DNA from: Microvirga solisilvae
Lineage (GTDB): Bacteria > Pseudomonadota > Alphaproteobacteria > Rhizobiales > Beijerinckiaceae
Direction: 5' to 3'
DNA: 64,000 nucleotides
NCBI RefSeq assembly: GCF_022808595.1
Contig: NZ_JAKUCN010000005.1
Span: 246,215 to 310,214 of the forward strand
Every line of letters begins with the position of its first letter. Position 1 is the first letter of the stretch. The position numbers and the translations under genes are program-made. The notes under the pieces were generated by a model. That model was not told where the DNA came from, did no database searches, and was given only the letters and a program-made list of their open reading frames with translations. Below, piece after piece: positions 34,769 through 43,280 of this stretch.

Positions 34769-37491
34769 CAGACGCCCTCGGCGAGCTTCTCAGGCTCTTC
34801 GATGGAAGCGATAGGCAGCGTGACGAGGCGCAATTCCGCATCATCAGGATCGACGCGCACGGAGAATCCGAGGCTTCGGCACATGTCGAGCATGGTCGTG
34901 TTCTCGCGCAGCACTTGGCCCTCGACCTCGCGCAATCCCTCTACCTTCGCCCATTCGATCATGAGGCGCATCAACGCCCAACCAAGACCCAACCCCTTCA
35001 GGTCAGAGCGTAGGAGAATGCCGTATTCTCCCGTTTCGTGGTTTGCATCCGCATGGACGCGCACCGCTCCCATCATCTCGCCGGTTTCCTGGTCGAAAGC
35101 CACGAAAGCGATGGCACGGGCATAGTCGAGCTGCGTGAGGCGTGCGAGGAAGGTGTGGCTGAAGTCGCGGACCGGCGCGAAGAAACGCAGGCGTAAATCT
35201 TCAGGCGTGATCTTTTCGAAGAATTCTCTGAACCGCTCCTCATCCTCCGGACGCACCGGGCGGACAAAGGCCGAGCGCCCGTTGCGCAGCGCGATCGTGC
35301 GCTCCCATTCCTTGGGATAGGGCCTGACGGCGAAGCGTGGATGAACACTTCCCTTCCGCACTTCCGGCGACACGAGCACGCGGGCATCGACAGCGATGAC
35401 GCCCGTGTCGTCAGCAAGCAGGGGATTGATGTCGAGTTCGCGCACATCCGGCAGATCGGCAGCAAGCTGCGCGAGCTTCACCAGGGTCAGAGCAATCGCC
35501 GGCTCGTCCGCCGCCGGCACATCGCGATACGCCTTGAGACGGCGCGCCACGCGGGTATGAGCGATGAGATCGTCCGCGAGCTTCAAATCGAGTGGCGGCA
35601 AGGCAAGCGCCCTGTCATTGATGACCTCGACCGCAGTGCCGCCACGCCCGAACACGATGACGGGCCCGAAGGACGGATCGTCCGCGATTCCCGCGATGAG
35701 TTCGCGCGCCTTCGCGCGCCGCACCATCGGCTGCACCGTGACACCTGCGACCGACGCATCCGGCCTCAGGCGCGCAGCCCGCTCGAAGATCTCGGCAGCG
35801 GCATTGCGCACCGCATTCTCCGTCGTGAGATCGAGCTTCACGCCGCCGATGTCGGATTTATGCACGATGTCGGCCGATAAGACTTTTACAGCCACCGTGC
35901 CGCCGGCCTCCAGAATGGGCTGTGCGGCCTTCACCGCATCTTCCGGTGTCTTCGCAAGCGTGACGGGGGCGACGGGAATATCATAGGCGCGCAACAGCGC
36001 ATTGACTTCGAGCGGATTGAGCCAGCTTCGGTTCTGCGCCAGCACCCCTGCGACGATGGCGCGCGCGGTTTCCGTGTCGGGGGAGAAATCGTGCGGCAGG
36101 TTGTCTGGCGTTTCCATCAGCTCGGTCTGTGCCTCGCGGTAGCGCACCAACTGGAGAAAGCCCCGAACCGCATCAGCCTCGGTGTTGAAATGCGGAATGC
36201 GCGCTTCTTCGAACACGCGCGCGGAATCCGGATCCTCTCCGATCCAGGCGGCGAAGACGGGCTTCTGCTGATAGCCTTTGGCGCGATGGCGCTTCACCAC
36301 ATCGGCAATTGTTGAGGCCACGCCTGACGCACTGGCCACGGCGGTCGGCACGTTGAGCACGAGAACGGCATCGTTCTCAGGATCGGCGAGCAATGCTTCG
36401 AGGGCTCCGGCATAGCGCGATGCATCGGCATCGCCGATGATGTCCACGGGATTGGCGCGCGACCACGCGGTTGGAATGATATCGTCGAGCCGCTGCTTGG
36501 TATCGTCGGACAGGGCCGCGAGCGTTCCGCCATGGTCGATGAGCCGGTCGACAGCCAGAAGGCCGAGGCCGCCGCCATTGGTCAGCACCGCAAGACGATT
36601 GCCGGGAAACGGCTTTTGCCGACCCAGCGTTTCGGCTGCTGAGAAGAGTTGATCGAGATCGAGCACGCGTAGCAAACCCGCGCGTCGGAAAGCGGCATCG
36701 TAAACCGCATCGGAGCCTGCCAGCGCGCCCGTATGCGTGGTGGAGATTCCTTCGCGCTGCACGTGACGTCCGGCTTTGATCACCACCACCGGCTTGATGC
36801 GCGCCGCCGCGCGTGCCGCTGACATGAACTTCTTCGCGTTATCGATGGCCTCGATATAGAGCAGGATCGCACGGGTGCCCGCATCGGCGGAGAAGAAGTC
36901 GAGACAATCGCTGAAATCCACATCCATCTTGTCGCCCAGCGACACGATGGCGGAGAAACCCACCTGCCGCTGAACCGCCCATTCCACAAGGCCGATAGAC
37001 ACCGCGCCCGATTGGGAAATCACGGCGAGATCGCCCGGTCGCGCGTTATGCGCCGCAAAGCTCGCATTCATCCGCGCCCGTGGCGCGATGAGTCCCAGGC
37101 AGTTGGGCCCGACGATGCGAAGGCCGTAGCGGCGCGCAGCAAGGCGCACCTTTTCTGCCATCGACTTCGGACCACGGCCCAGGCCCGAGGTCACGATGAT
37201 CGCTACCGCCACGCCGCGCTCGCCCGCATCCTCGATCACGTCGAGCACGCTGCGAGGCGGAACCGCGACGACGACGAGATCAGGTGTCTCCGGCAGCTTG
37301 GCGATGGACGCGAAGCAAGGCAGTTCCTCGATCTGTTTGTGATGAGGATTGACGGGATAAAGATTTCCCTGAAAGCCGCCTTCGATGAGATTCTTCAGAA
37401 AGGTCAGACCCATCGACCCGGCGCGCGGACTCGCGCCAACCACGGCGATGGAGCGGGGCGAGAACAGCTTGTCGAGGCGATAGGTGGACAT
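34768..37491 (-). CDS. Pat-type protein: NDP-forming acyl-CoA synthetase fused to GNAT acetyltransferase
   Basis: This 907-residue fusion has a CoA-binding domain (residues 8-130; SIAVVGASPRAGSMGLTFLKNLIEGGF), a succinyl-CoA-ligase-like domain (150-460), an ATP-grasp domain (480-700; AVKVLSADIVHKSDIGGVKLDL) and a GNAT domain (735-890; LGLGWALMRLMIEWA is the acetyl-CoA loop). The layout is that of Salmonella Pat, a lysine acetyltransferase that silences acetyl-CoA synthetase. In Salmonella Pat the synthetase part is inactive. Here the loop reads STTHTGALAGSD, so a His is kept at that place. It is a single gene. Confidence 0.88.
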   Translation of the reverse strand: MSTYRLDKLFSPRSIAVVGASPRAGSMGLTFLKNLIEGGFQGNLYPVNPHHKQIEELPCFASIAKLPETPDLVVVAVPPRSVLDVIEDAGERGVAVAIIVTSGLGRGPKSMAEKVRLAARRYGLRIVGPNCLGLIAPRARMNASFAAHNARPGDLAVISQSGAVSIGLVEWAVQRQVGFSAIVSLGDKMDVDFSDCLDFFSADAGTRAILLYIEAIDNAKKFMSAARAAARIKPVVVIKAGRHVQREGISTTHTGALAGSDAVYDAAFRRAGLLRVLDLDQLFSAAETLGRQKPFPGNRLAVLTNGGGLGLLAVDRLIDHGGTLAALSDDTKQRLDDIIPTAWSRANPVDIIGDADASRYAGALEALLADPENDAVLVLNVPTAVASASGVASTIADVVKRHRAKGYQQKPVFAAWIGEDPDSARVFEEARIPHFNTEADAVRGFLQLVRYREAQTELMETPDNLPHDFSPDTETARAIVAGVLAQNRSWLNPLEVNALLRAYDIPVAPVTLAKTPEDAVKAAQPILEAGGTVAVKVLSADIVHKSDIGGVKLDLTTENAVRNAAAEIFERAARLRPDASVAGVTVQPMVRRAKARELIAGIADDPSFGPVIVFGRGGTAVEVINDRALALPPLDLKLADDLIAHTRVARRLKAYRDVPAADEPAIALTLVKLAQLAADLPDVRELDINPLLADDTGVIAVDARVLVSPEVRKGSVHPRFAVRPYPKEWERTIALRNGRSAFVRPVRPEDEERFREFFEKITPEDLRLRFFAPVRDFSHTFLARLTQLDYARAIAFVAFDQETGEMMGAVRVHADANHETGEYGILLRSDLKGLGLGWALMRLMIEWAKVEGLREVEGQVLRENTTMLDMCRSLGFSVRVDPDDAELRLVTLPIASIEEPEKLAEGV

Positions 37492-37596
37492 GGATGATCC
37501 TTCGTCTCGTGAGGGCCTTGGAATTGGTTCGCTAAAGCTAACGCGGAACTGTGAAGGATCAAATGCTTCACATCGAAGGCCGGGAAAGACAGAGGA

Positions 37597-40353
37597 TTAT
37601 TCCGCCAGCACCCGGGTCGGCGGGAAGATCACCTCGACGAGGGTCCCGTCGTTCGGCTGGCTCGAAATCTGCAGGGCGCCGCGATTGGCCTCTACCAGGG
37701 CTTTGGTCAGCGGAAGGCCGAGGCCTGTGCCGCCAGCCCTGCGGGATGTTGCGATCTGGCGGAACGGTTCGAGGGCGGCCTCGACCTCCTCCGCCGTCAT
37801 GCCGATGCCAGTATCGCGCACGCGAATTGCTACCTCGCCGCGATCGGTCATCGCGGTCGAGACGATCACCTGGCCGCCTGCATCCGTGAACTTGATGGCG
37901 TTGGAGACGAGGTTGAGCACGATCTGACGTACGGAGCGCTCGTCAGCCACCACGGGCGGAAGCTTGAGAGCGAAGCTCGTGCGCACGACGATGCGGTCGC
38001 GCATGGCCTGCGGCTGAAGCAGGGTGACGCAGGACGAGACGAGATCGTTGAGGCTCACGCCCGTGAACGACAATTCCAGGCGCCCCGCCTCGATCTTCGC
38101 GAGATCGAGCAAATCGTTCACGAGGCTGATTACATGCGAGCCGGAGGCGTGAACGTCGCGCAGATATTCCTTGTAGCGATCATTGCCGATGGGACCGAAA
38201 CGCTCTTCCAGCATCACCTCGGCAAAGCCAATGATCGCATTGAGCGGCGTGCGGATTTCGTGACTGATCTTGGCGAGAAGATCGGATTTCTGGGCGCTCG
38301 CCTGCTCTGCCGCGCGCTTCGCGCCGACAAGCTCGCCCTCCGCCTTCTTGAAAGTGGTCATGTCGCGCAGCACCGCGCAGAACTTGCGGCTTTCGCCGTC
38401 GCCCACCGTACCCATCGTCATGAACAGCGGGATGGTGCCGCCCTGGCGCTCGCGGCCCAGAACCTCGCGGCCGTCATTGAGCAGGCTCGCCACGCCCGGC
38501 GAGCGCAGGCTCTCAAGATAATCAAACGCGGCCTTGTGGCTCTCGGGAGCAAGCAGGATCGTGATGAGATTGCCTGCCACTTCACGCTGGTGATAACCGA
38601 AAAGCGCTTCAGCCGAGCGATTGAGCGAGATGATACGGCCTGCCTCGTCGAACAGGATCACGCCATCCGTCGCCGTGTCGAGAATAGCCTCCAGTTCCTG
38701 CACGCGGCTGTCCTGCGACCGCTCCGCCCTGTCATGAGCGAACGACCTGCGGATCAGCATGAGCTCGGCGCGCTCTCCGTTCCACTCGATATCGGAGGCG
38801 CGCACGCTGACAGGCATGTTCTCCCCATGCCGCGCCGTGAGCGCGAGGCCGGCCTCGTCCTCCTGCGCTGATCGAAGAGCGGGCGATCCGCTGAAGAGTT
38901 GCACAAGACCGCCCGCCTGCATGAGCTGATCGCTGTCCGCATAACCGGTCAGGTCGAAAAGGAAGCGGTTAGCGAAGAGAATCTGTTCGCCGCGATGAAT
39001 GAGAATACCGACGGGAAGACGGTCTAGGATGCGATCGCCATTATCGATGACGTCAGGCGTCGCGGGCTCGCCGGGAGTCTCCTCGACAACCTGTTCGACT
39101 TCTTCTGAAACCCGTTCGACCTCTTCGATCTCCTCCTCGTCGTGCGATGCCACCTCTTCGGGAGCTTGCGCATGCTGCGCGCTCTTCTCCTCGAGGCGTG
39201 CGCCCAGCGCGCGGGCGATCTCGCGGAACGCATTGCGCTCGGCGGAGGACAGCGTCGATGCGGGCTCAACGCGCGGTTTTTCTTCGCTTGGTTCTCTCTG
39301 CGGCGCGCCCTCACTCTCCGTGGGCTTCTCCGCCGGCTTGGAGCTTGCGAGGGCCTCGGCCACACGATCGCGCAGATGGGAGAACCAGTTGTCCTCCTCC
39401 TGCGGAGCTTCAGTAGGTTCATCCTCCTCCGCGACCGGCATCTCTTCCGGGGGAGCGAAGGGCAAGGCCGCATCGGTTAGGAAGCTCTCGAGCTCGGGAT
39501 TGGCTGCAGGGAGTTCCACGTTCTCCCGCTCGCGCATGTCGTCCATGCGCAGAACACCGAAGCCGCGGAATCCGGTCAGCTCACGGTGCGGCCCGAAGAC
39601 CGGCATGCCGGCCCAATCGACCGCCACCTCCATGGCTTGGCGATCCATGGCCCAATAGACATTGCGCGCGCTCCAGGTTTCGCCACGCGCGAAAAGACCT
39701 TCGATCTCACCATCGGGATCGGACACAACGGAGCGTGTCAGCTCACTCCAGGTCTTTCCGACAATATCCCCTGCCCTCGGGCCGACAGCCTCGGCGAGGA
39801 CGGGCGAGACCATCGTGAAACGTGCGTCGGCATCCGCCTGCCAGACGAAACGGATGGAGCCGCGCGGCTTGTCTTCAGGCGTGGAGACTTCTTCCGAAGC
39901 ATCCTCGTCGGCGGCATCGTCATCAATGTGAGAAAGGGACGGCGTTTCAGGTACGGCATCGCGCTCGAAGCCCTGGGGAACGGGCCCGAGCAGCGCGGTC
40001 ACCAGAACCTCATCCCCGTCATCGAGAGCCGCCAGACGGCAGGCGCAGGGAACTGGCTGCCAGGGACGGATGGGGTTGAGACGCAGCCGCTCCAGGCGCC
40101 CTCCCTCCCGGGGGGCGGCTCCTGCGGCCAAGGCCTTCAGGCGCTCGCGGGCGCGAAGATCGGAGATGAGCCGACCCGACTTGTCGGCAAAGGCCTCGGC
40201 CAGGCCCTCGGCTGCCGGGGAAGCCCAGAGCAACCGCTCGACCGCCCGATCCCAGACGAGCACAGGCGCGCCAGGCCTGGCCATGAGGCTCAGGTCCGGC
40301 TCGGCGGCAAGCCGCGCGATCAGCGCTTCATACTGGTTGGGAGCCTTGTTCAT
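37597..40353 (-). CDS. Multi-PAS sensor histidine kinase (PdhS/PleC/DivJ-like)
   Basis: This 918-residue kinase has no membrane segments. Two or three PAS domains are visible (about residues 160-260, 445-545 and 560-670; for example LEAILDTATDGVILFDEAGRIISLNRSAEALFGY), separated by an acidic Glu/Pro-rich region (about 290-430). The HisKA domain has KISHEIRTPLNAIIGFAEVM, His near residue 698, and the phrase FGPIGNDRYKEYLRDVHASG is typical of PleC/DivJ/PdhS kinases. The HATPase domain keeps N (NLVSNAIKF), DTGIGM and GTGLGLPL boxes. It probably phosphorylates DivK or PleD-type regulators in cell-cycle and polarity control. AAGGA precedes the ATG. Confidence 0.83.
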   Translation of the reverse strand: MNKAPNQYEALIARLAAEPDLSLMARPGAPVLVWDRAVERLLWASPAAEGLAEAFADKSGRLISDLRARERLKALAAGAAPREGGRLERLRLNPIRPWQPVPCACRLAALDDGDEVLVTALLGPVPQGFERDAVPETPSLSHIDDDAADEDASEEVSTPEDKPRGSIRFVWQADADARFTMVSPVLAEAVGPRAGDIVGKTWSELTRSVVSDPDGEIEGLFARGETWSARNVYWAMDRQAMEVAVDWAGMPVFGPHRELTGFRGFGVLRMDDMRERENVELPAANPELESFLTDAALPFAPPEEMPVAEEDEPTEAPQEEDNWFSHLRDRVAEALASSKPAEKPTESEGAPQREPSEEKPRVEPASTLSSAERNAFREIARALGARLEEKSAQHAQAPEEVASHDEEEIEEVERVSEEVEQVVEETPGEPATPDVIDNGDRILDRLPVGILIHRGEQILFANRFLFDLTGYADSDQLMQAGGLVQLFSGSPALRSAQEDEAGLALTARHGENMPVSVRASDIEWNGERAELMLIRRSFAHDRAERSQDSRVQELEAILDTATDGVILFDEAGRIISLNRSAEALFGYHQREVAGNLITILLAPESHKAAFDYLESLRSPGVASLLNDGREVLGRERQGGTIPLFMTMGTVGDGESRKFCAVLRDMTTFKKAEGELVGAKRAAEQASAQKSDLLAKISHEIRTPLNAIIGFAEVMLEERFGPIGNDRYKEYLRDVHASGSHVISLVNDLLDLAKIEAGRLELSFTGVSLNDLVSSCVTLLQPQAMRDRIVVRTSFALKLPPVVADERSVRQIVLNLVSNAIKFTDAGGQVIVSTAMTDRGEVAIRVRDTGIGMTAEEVEAALEPFRQIATSRRAGGTGLGLPLTKALVEANRGALQISSQPNDGTLVEVIFPPTRVLAE

Positions 40354-40497
40354 GGCGTCCTTGGTCTCAAACCATCCTGGAATAAGCTTAGTGGACAGAC
40401 TTTAGACCAGACTTGGCAAGGAGACAGCAAGCTTGAGCCCTTGAATCCTTTTACTTTCAGGTAACCTTAATGGTTCAGGTCCCTAAAGCAGTTGATT

Positions 40498-40530
40498 TTG
40501 CATTGCACAATGTGATATTGCACTGCACAA
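40498..40530 (+). promoter_or_regulatory. Tandem TGCA-rich operator before phasin gene (probable PhaR/PhbF site)
   Basis: TTGCATTGCACAA at 40498-40510 and TTGCACTGCACAA at 40518-40530 are direct repeats 20 bases apart, each holding a TGCA-based dyad. TGC-rich pairs of this type are known targets of the PHB-sensing repressor PhaR in Paracoccus and Rhodobacter. The second repeat ends 25 bases before the phasin ATG. Confidence 0.68.
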
Positions 40531-40555
40531 TACCCTTAAGGAAGAGGAGCACCCC

Positions 40556-40936
40556 ATGGCGACGAACCAGAACCAGAACTACGAAGTCCCGGCCGAAATG
40601 CGCGACTTCGCCGAGAAGAGCGTCGAGCAGGCCCGTAAGGCCATCGACGGCTTCATGACCGCCGCCCAGAAGACCGTCGACACCTTCGAGGGTTCGGCCA
40701 ACACGGTCCAGGCCAGCGCGAAGGATGCCACCCGCAAGACCTTCACCTATGCCGAGCAGAACCTGTCGGCGGCTTTCGACCTCGCCCAGCGCATGGTTCG
40801 CGCCAAGGACATGCAGGAAGCTATGCAGATCCAGGCCGAGTTCGTCCGCAGCCAGTTCGAGGCCATGCAGACCCAGATGAAGGAATTCGGCTCGCTCGCG
40901 CAGTCTGCCATGAAGCAGCCGACTTCGAAGAAGTAA
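40556..40936 (+). CDS. phaP: Phasin (PHB-granule-associated protein)
   Basis: This 126-residue helical protein of the Phasin_2 family has no signal peptide. Features include VPAEMRDFAEKSVEQARKAID and AFDLAQRMVRAKDMQEAMQIQAEFVRSQFEAM. Phasins coat poly-3-hydroxybutyrate granules and stabilise them. GAAGAGGAG lies 7 bases before the ATG. It is preceded by tandem operator repeats and followed by a second phasin-like gene 36 bases later. Confidence 0.92.
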   Translation: MATNQNQNYEVPAEMRDFAEKSVEQARKAIDGFMTAAQKTVDTFEGSANTVQASAKDATRKTFTYAEQNLSAAFDLAQRMVRAKDMQEAMQIQAEFVRSQFEAMQTQMKEFGSLAQSAMKQPTSKK

Positions 40937-40972
40937 GCCCCTTCTCTTTATCCCGCTCGCGAGGACGTCACG

Positions 40973-41482
40973 ATGACGGAAACCAAGAAGACCAGGACCC
41001 GTAAGCCGGCGGGCGCTCCGAAAAGCGCTCCCAAAGCCGATCTCGTCGAGATGGCGGCAGCTTCCGTTGCCGAGGTGACGGAGATCGTCGAGGCCGCGGA
41101 GCCTGTGCCTGCTCCGAAGCCCTCCGTCTCCGCCAAGACGAAAGCCAAGGAGAGCGAGCCCCTTGCCTTCTCCCTGAAGGACCAGGGCGAGGCTTTCCGC
41201 CTGGCTCTGCGCGAGGCGGCTTCCGTCTCGGCCAAGGGCGCTCTCGAGGTGAACGACAAGATCATCGAGGCCCTGCAGGCTCAGGGGCACGCCGCCCTCG
41301 ACCTGTGGCGCACGGCCATCGACACCTCCCGCCAGCCGGACGGTTTCAACGTCCAGACCGGCGTGGCCCGTCAGGCCTTCGAGACGGCCTCCGCGCAATG
41401 GAAGGACGTGGCCGAGACCACGGCACGCTGGATGACGAAGAGCGTGGAACCGCTGCAATCGGCCCTGCTGCGCCACCGCTGA
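40973..41482 (+). CDS. Second phasin-family protein with Lys/Ala/Pro-rich N-terminus
   Basis: This 169-residue protein has a basic N-terminus (MTETKKTRTRKPAGAPKSAPK) that resembles the DNA-binding tails of PhaF- or PhaM-type proteins, and an amphipathic helical C-terminal 100 residues of phasin type (FRLALREAASVSAKGALEVNDKIIEALQAQ; QWKDVAETTARWM). It might link PHB granules to the nucleoid, but that is inference. GCGAGG precedes the ATG. A strong terminator follows. Confidence 0.82.
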   Translation: MTETKKTRTRKPAGAPKSAPKADLVEMAAASVAEVTEIVEAAEPVPAPKPSVSAKTKAKESEPLAFSLKDQGEAFRLALREAASVSAKGALEVNDKIIEALQAQGHAALDLWRTAIDTSRQPDGFNVQTGVARQAFETASAQWKDVAETTARWMTKSVEPLQSALLRHR

Positions 41483-41514
41483 TCAACAGCTATCGGCGCT
41501 CACGATGATGCGAT

Positions 41515-41546
41515 AAGGCTTGGCCATGACTGGCCAGGCCTTTTTT
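41515..41546 (+). terminator. Terminator of the phasin operon, overlapping the NUDIX start
   Basis: AAGGCTTGGCCA, loop TGAC, TGGCCAGGCCTT with one G-U pair, then T residues: a 12-pair stem and U run. The ATG of the next gene (41526) is formed by the last base of the 5' arm and the loop. Confidence 0.85.
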
Positions 41547-41984
41547 CATGCGCCCTCCCCGATCCCCGCCGTGATCGCTGTCGTGATCCGCGAGGGCGAG
41601 GCGCTCCTCGTGCGCAGAGCCAATCCGCCCGATGCTGGTCTGTGGGGCTTTCCCGGCGGCAAGATCGAGTTCGGAGAAACCGTTGCCGACGCGGCCCTTC
41701 GGGAACTTAAGGAAGAGACCACAGTCGAGGCAGAGGCGCTCGACGTCATCACCACGCTCGATATCCTCGTGCCGTCCGAAGACGGCGGCATCCGCCAGCA
41801 TTACATTCTGATCGCCGTGACATGCCGCTGGCTTTCCGGTGAGCCTGTGGCGGGTGATGATGCCCTCGAGGCCCGCTGGTTTTTCGTGGATGAACTCGAT
41901 CCCGCAACGCTTCCCATGAGCGCGGATGTGGATGTGATCGCCCGAAAGGCCGAGAGCATGAACGGAATGACGGATCGGCCCTGA
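41526..41984 (+). CDS. NUDIX hydrolase
   Basis: This protein of up to 152 residues has a complete Nudix box, GGKIEFGETVADAALRELKEET, and a preceding LLVRRANPPDAGLWGFPGG segment, typical of ADP-ribose or (d)NTP-type hydrolases. The only ATG start lies within the phasin terminator hairpin. An alternative is one of two GTG codons 42 or 54 bases further on (PAVIAVVIRE), but neither has a good ribosome site. It is likely expressed only by read-through or from its own weak promoter. Substrate unknown. Confidence 0.82.
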   Translation: MTGQAFFHAPSPIPAVIAVVIREGEALLVRRANPPDAGLWGFPGGKIEFGETVADAALRELKEETTVEAEALDVITTLDILVPSEDGGIRQHYILIAVTCRWLSGEPVAGDDALEARWFFVDELDPATLPMSADVDVIARKAESMNGMTDRP

Positions 41985-42008
41985 CACTCACTCCGCTTCA
42001 AAGAAAAA

Positions 42009-42029
42009 GCCCTGCCGCAAGGCAGGGCT
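42009..42029. terminator. Hairpin after the NUDIX gene
   Basis: AGCCCTGCC, loop GCAA, GGCAGGGCT. On the plus strand it lacks a U run, while on the minus strand it is followed by TTTTCTTT. It could end the NUDIX transcript weakly or block antisense transcription. Confidence 0.5.
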
Positions 42030-42278
42030 GAAGGTGAGATGTCTCTATGCTTTGAGCCGGCCGGTTCAAATCAATAAGTCATACGCTCAGAAATCATTCA
42101 CTACAGCAATACACCAGCGCGATCATGGTTGATGAAAAGTAAACATTCATAAAGCGTCAAGCATGTCGCCATCGAATACAGGCAATCATATTGCATGAGT
42201 ACCTCTTCCGGGCTTATGACACAGGGGACAGGCAATTACTGCCTAGCGTATTTCGATGTTAACTCGGGACTTAAAGTG

Positions 42279-42986
42279 ATGCGTACTTCTGCTCTTGCTC
42301 TTTTCGCCGCCTCTGCTGCTCTCGCCATTGCCGCTTCGAGCGCTCAGGCTGCTGACCTTCCCTCCCGCTACTCCCCGGCCCCGGCCTACAACGCCATGCC
42401 GATCTTCACCTGGACCGGCTTCTACGCTGGCCTGAATGCCGGCTATGGCTGGAGCACGGGTACCAGCCGTTATTATGACCCGGCCTTCGGCGTGACGGGC
42501 GGCGGCAGCAAGGGCGGCTTCATCGGCGGCGCGCAGGGCGGCTACAACTATCAGTTCGGCATGTTCGTGCTCGGCGCTGAGACCGACATCCAGTACGCCG
42601 CTGTCGGCAACAAGGGTTCGTCCTACGGCAACACCTACTATCCGGGCGACTCCGACGGTTACTTCGGCACGATCCGCGCTCGCGCCGGTGTGGCCTTCGA
42701 CCGCGCTCTCGTGTTCGGCACCGCCGGCTTCGCTTATGGCGACATCGGCGGCAACAAAGGCCTCGACACGGAACTCGGCGCTCACCGCGAGAACAGCAAC
42801 AACTGGGGCTGGACTCTGGGTGGTGGCGTTGAATACGCTCTGACCAACAACTTCACCGCGAAGGTCGAAGGTCTCTACGTGAACCTCGACACCAAGGACA
42901 ACTACGTGCATGCCGACCGCGTGCACATCCGTCGCGACACGGAGTTCGGCGTGTTCCGCGCAGGCGTAAACTACAAGTTCAACTAA
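42279..42986 (+). CDS. Omp25/Omp31-like outer-membrane beta-barrel protein
   Basis: This 235-residue porin-family protein has a signal peptide (residues 1-25, ending SSAQAADL) and an eight-strand barrel pattern. Family signatures include FTWTGFYAGLNAGYGW near the mature N-terminus, GGFIGGAQGGYNYQFGMFVLGAETDIQYA, and TIRARAGVAFDRALVFGTAGFAYGD. It ends in GVNYKFN; most barrel proteins end in F, here an N follows. Such proteins anchor the outer membrane in Brucella and rhizobia. The start at 42279 gives a clean signal peptide although the ribosome site is weak. The 250 bases upstream hold no gene. Confidence 0.9.
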   Translation: MRTSALALFAASAALAIAASSAQAADLPSRYSPAPAYNAMPIFTWTGFYAGLNAGYGWSTGTSRYYDPAFGVTGGGSKGGFIGGAQGGYNYQFGMFVLGAETDIQYAAVGNKGSSYGNTYYPGDSDGYFGTIRARAGVAFDRALVFGTAGFAYGDIGGNKGLDTELGAHRENSNNWGWTLGGGVEYALTNNFTAKVEGLYVNLDTKDNYVHADRVHIRRDTEFGVFRAGVNYKFN

Positions 42987-43010
42987 ATCTTAGCTCATAA
43001 GATTAAGAGG

Positions 43011-43037
43011 AGGCCCGATGCTTGCATCGGGCCTTTT
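43011..43037 (+). terminator. Terminator after the porin-family gene
   Basis: AGGCCCGATG, loop CTTG, CATCGGGCCT, then TTTT. Confidence 0.88.
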
Positions 43038-43280
43038 TCGTTGTCTGCTGCGATCTTTTTCCGGCAATAAAAACTATGAAATTTAAATGATATTACATAG
43101 CTAAATCTTTGGGATACATTCTATTATTTGTATTTGAGCATTGCCTCGTGTAGCAATGAAGCCGCTTATTCTAAAATTCGAAATATAACATTGTTCAGCT
43201 CGCGATATCGCAGCGCAAATTACATAAGCAGAGTAGCGCACCCAACGCGAATGCAGTGAGCAAAGATCAAGAGTGCCGTT
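43038..43280 (+). promoter_or_regulatory. AT-rich upstream region of the GGDEF-EAL gene
   Basis: This 240-base stretch is strikingly A+T-rich for the window and holds no gene. It includes TTCTAAAATTCGAA at about 43169-43182, an imperfect inverted repeat loosely similar to the Irr box before bfd. No promoter could be assigned with confidence. Confidence 0.3.
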
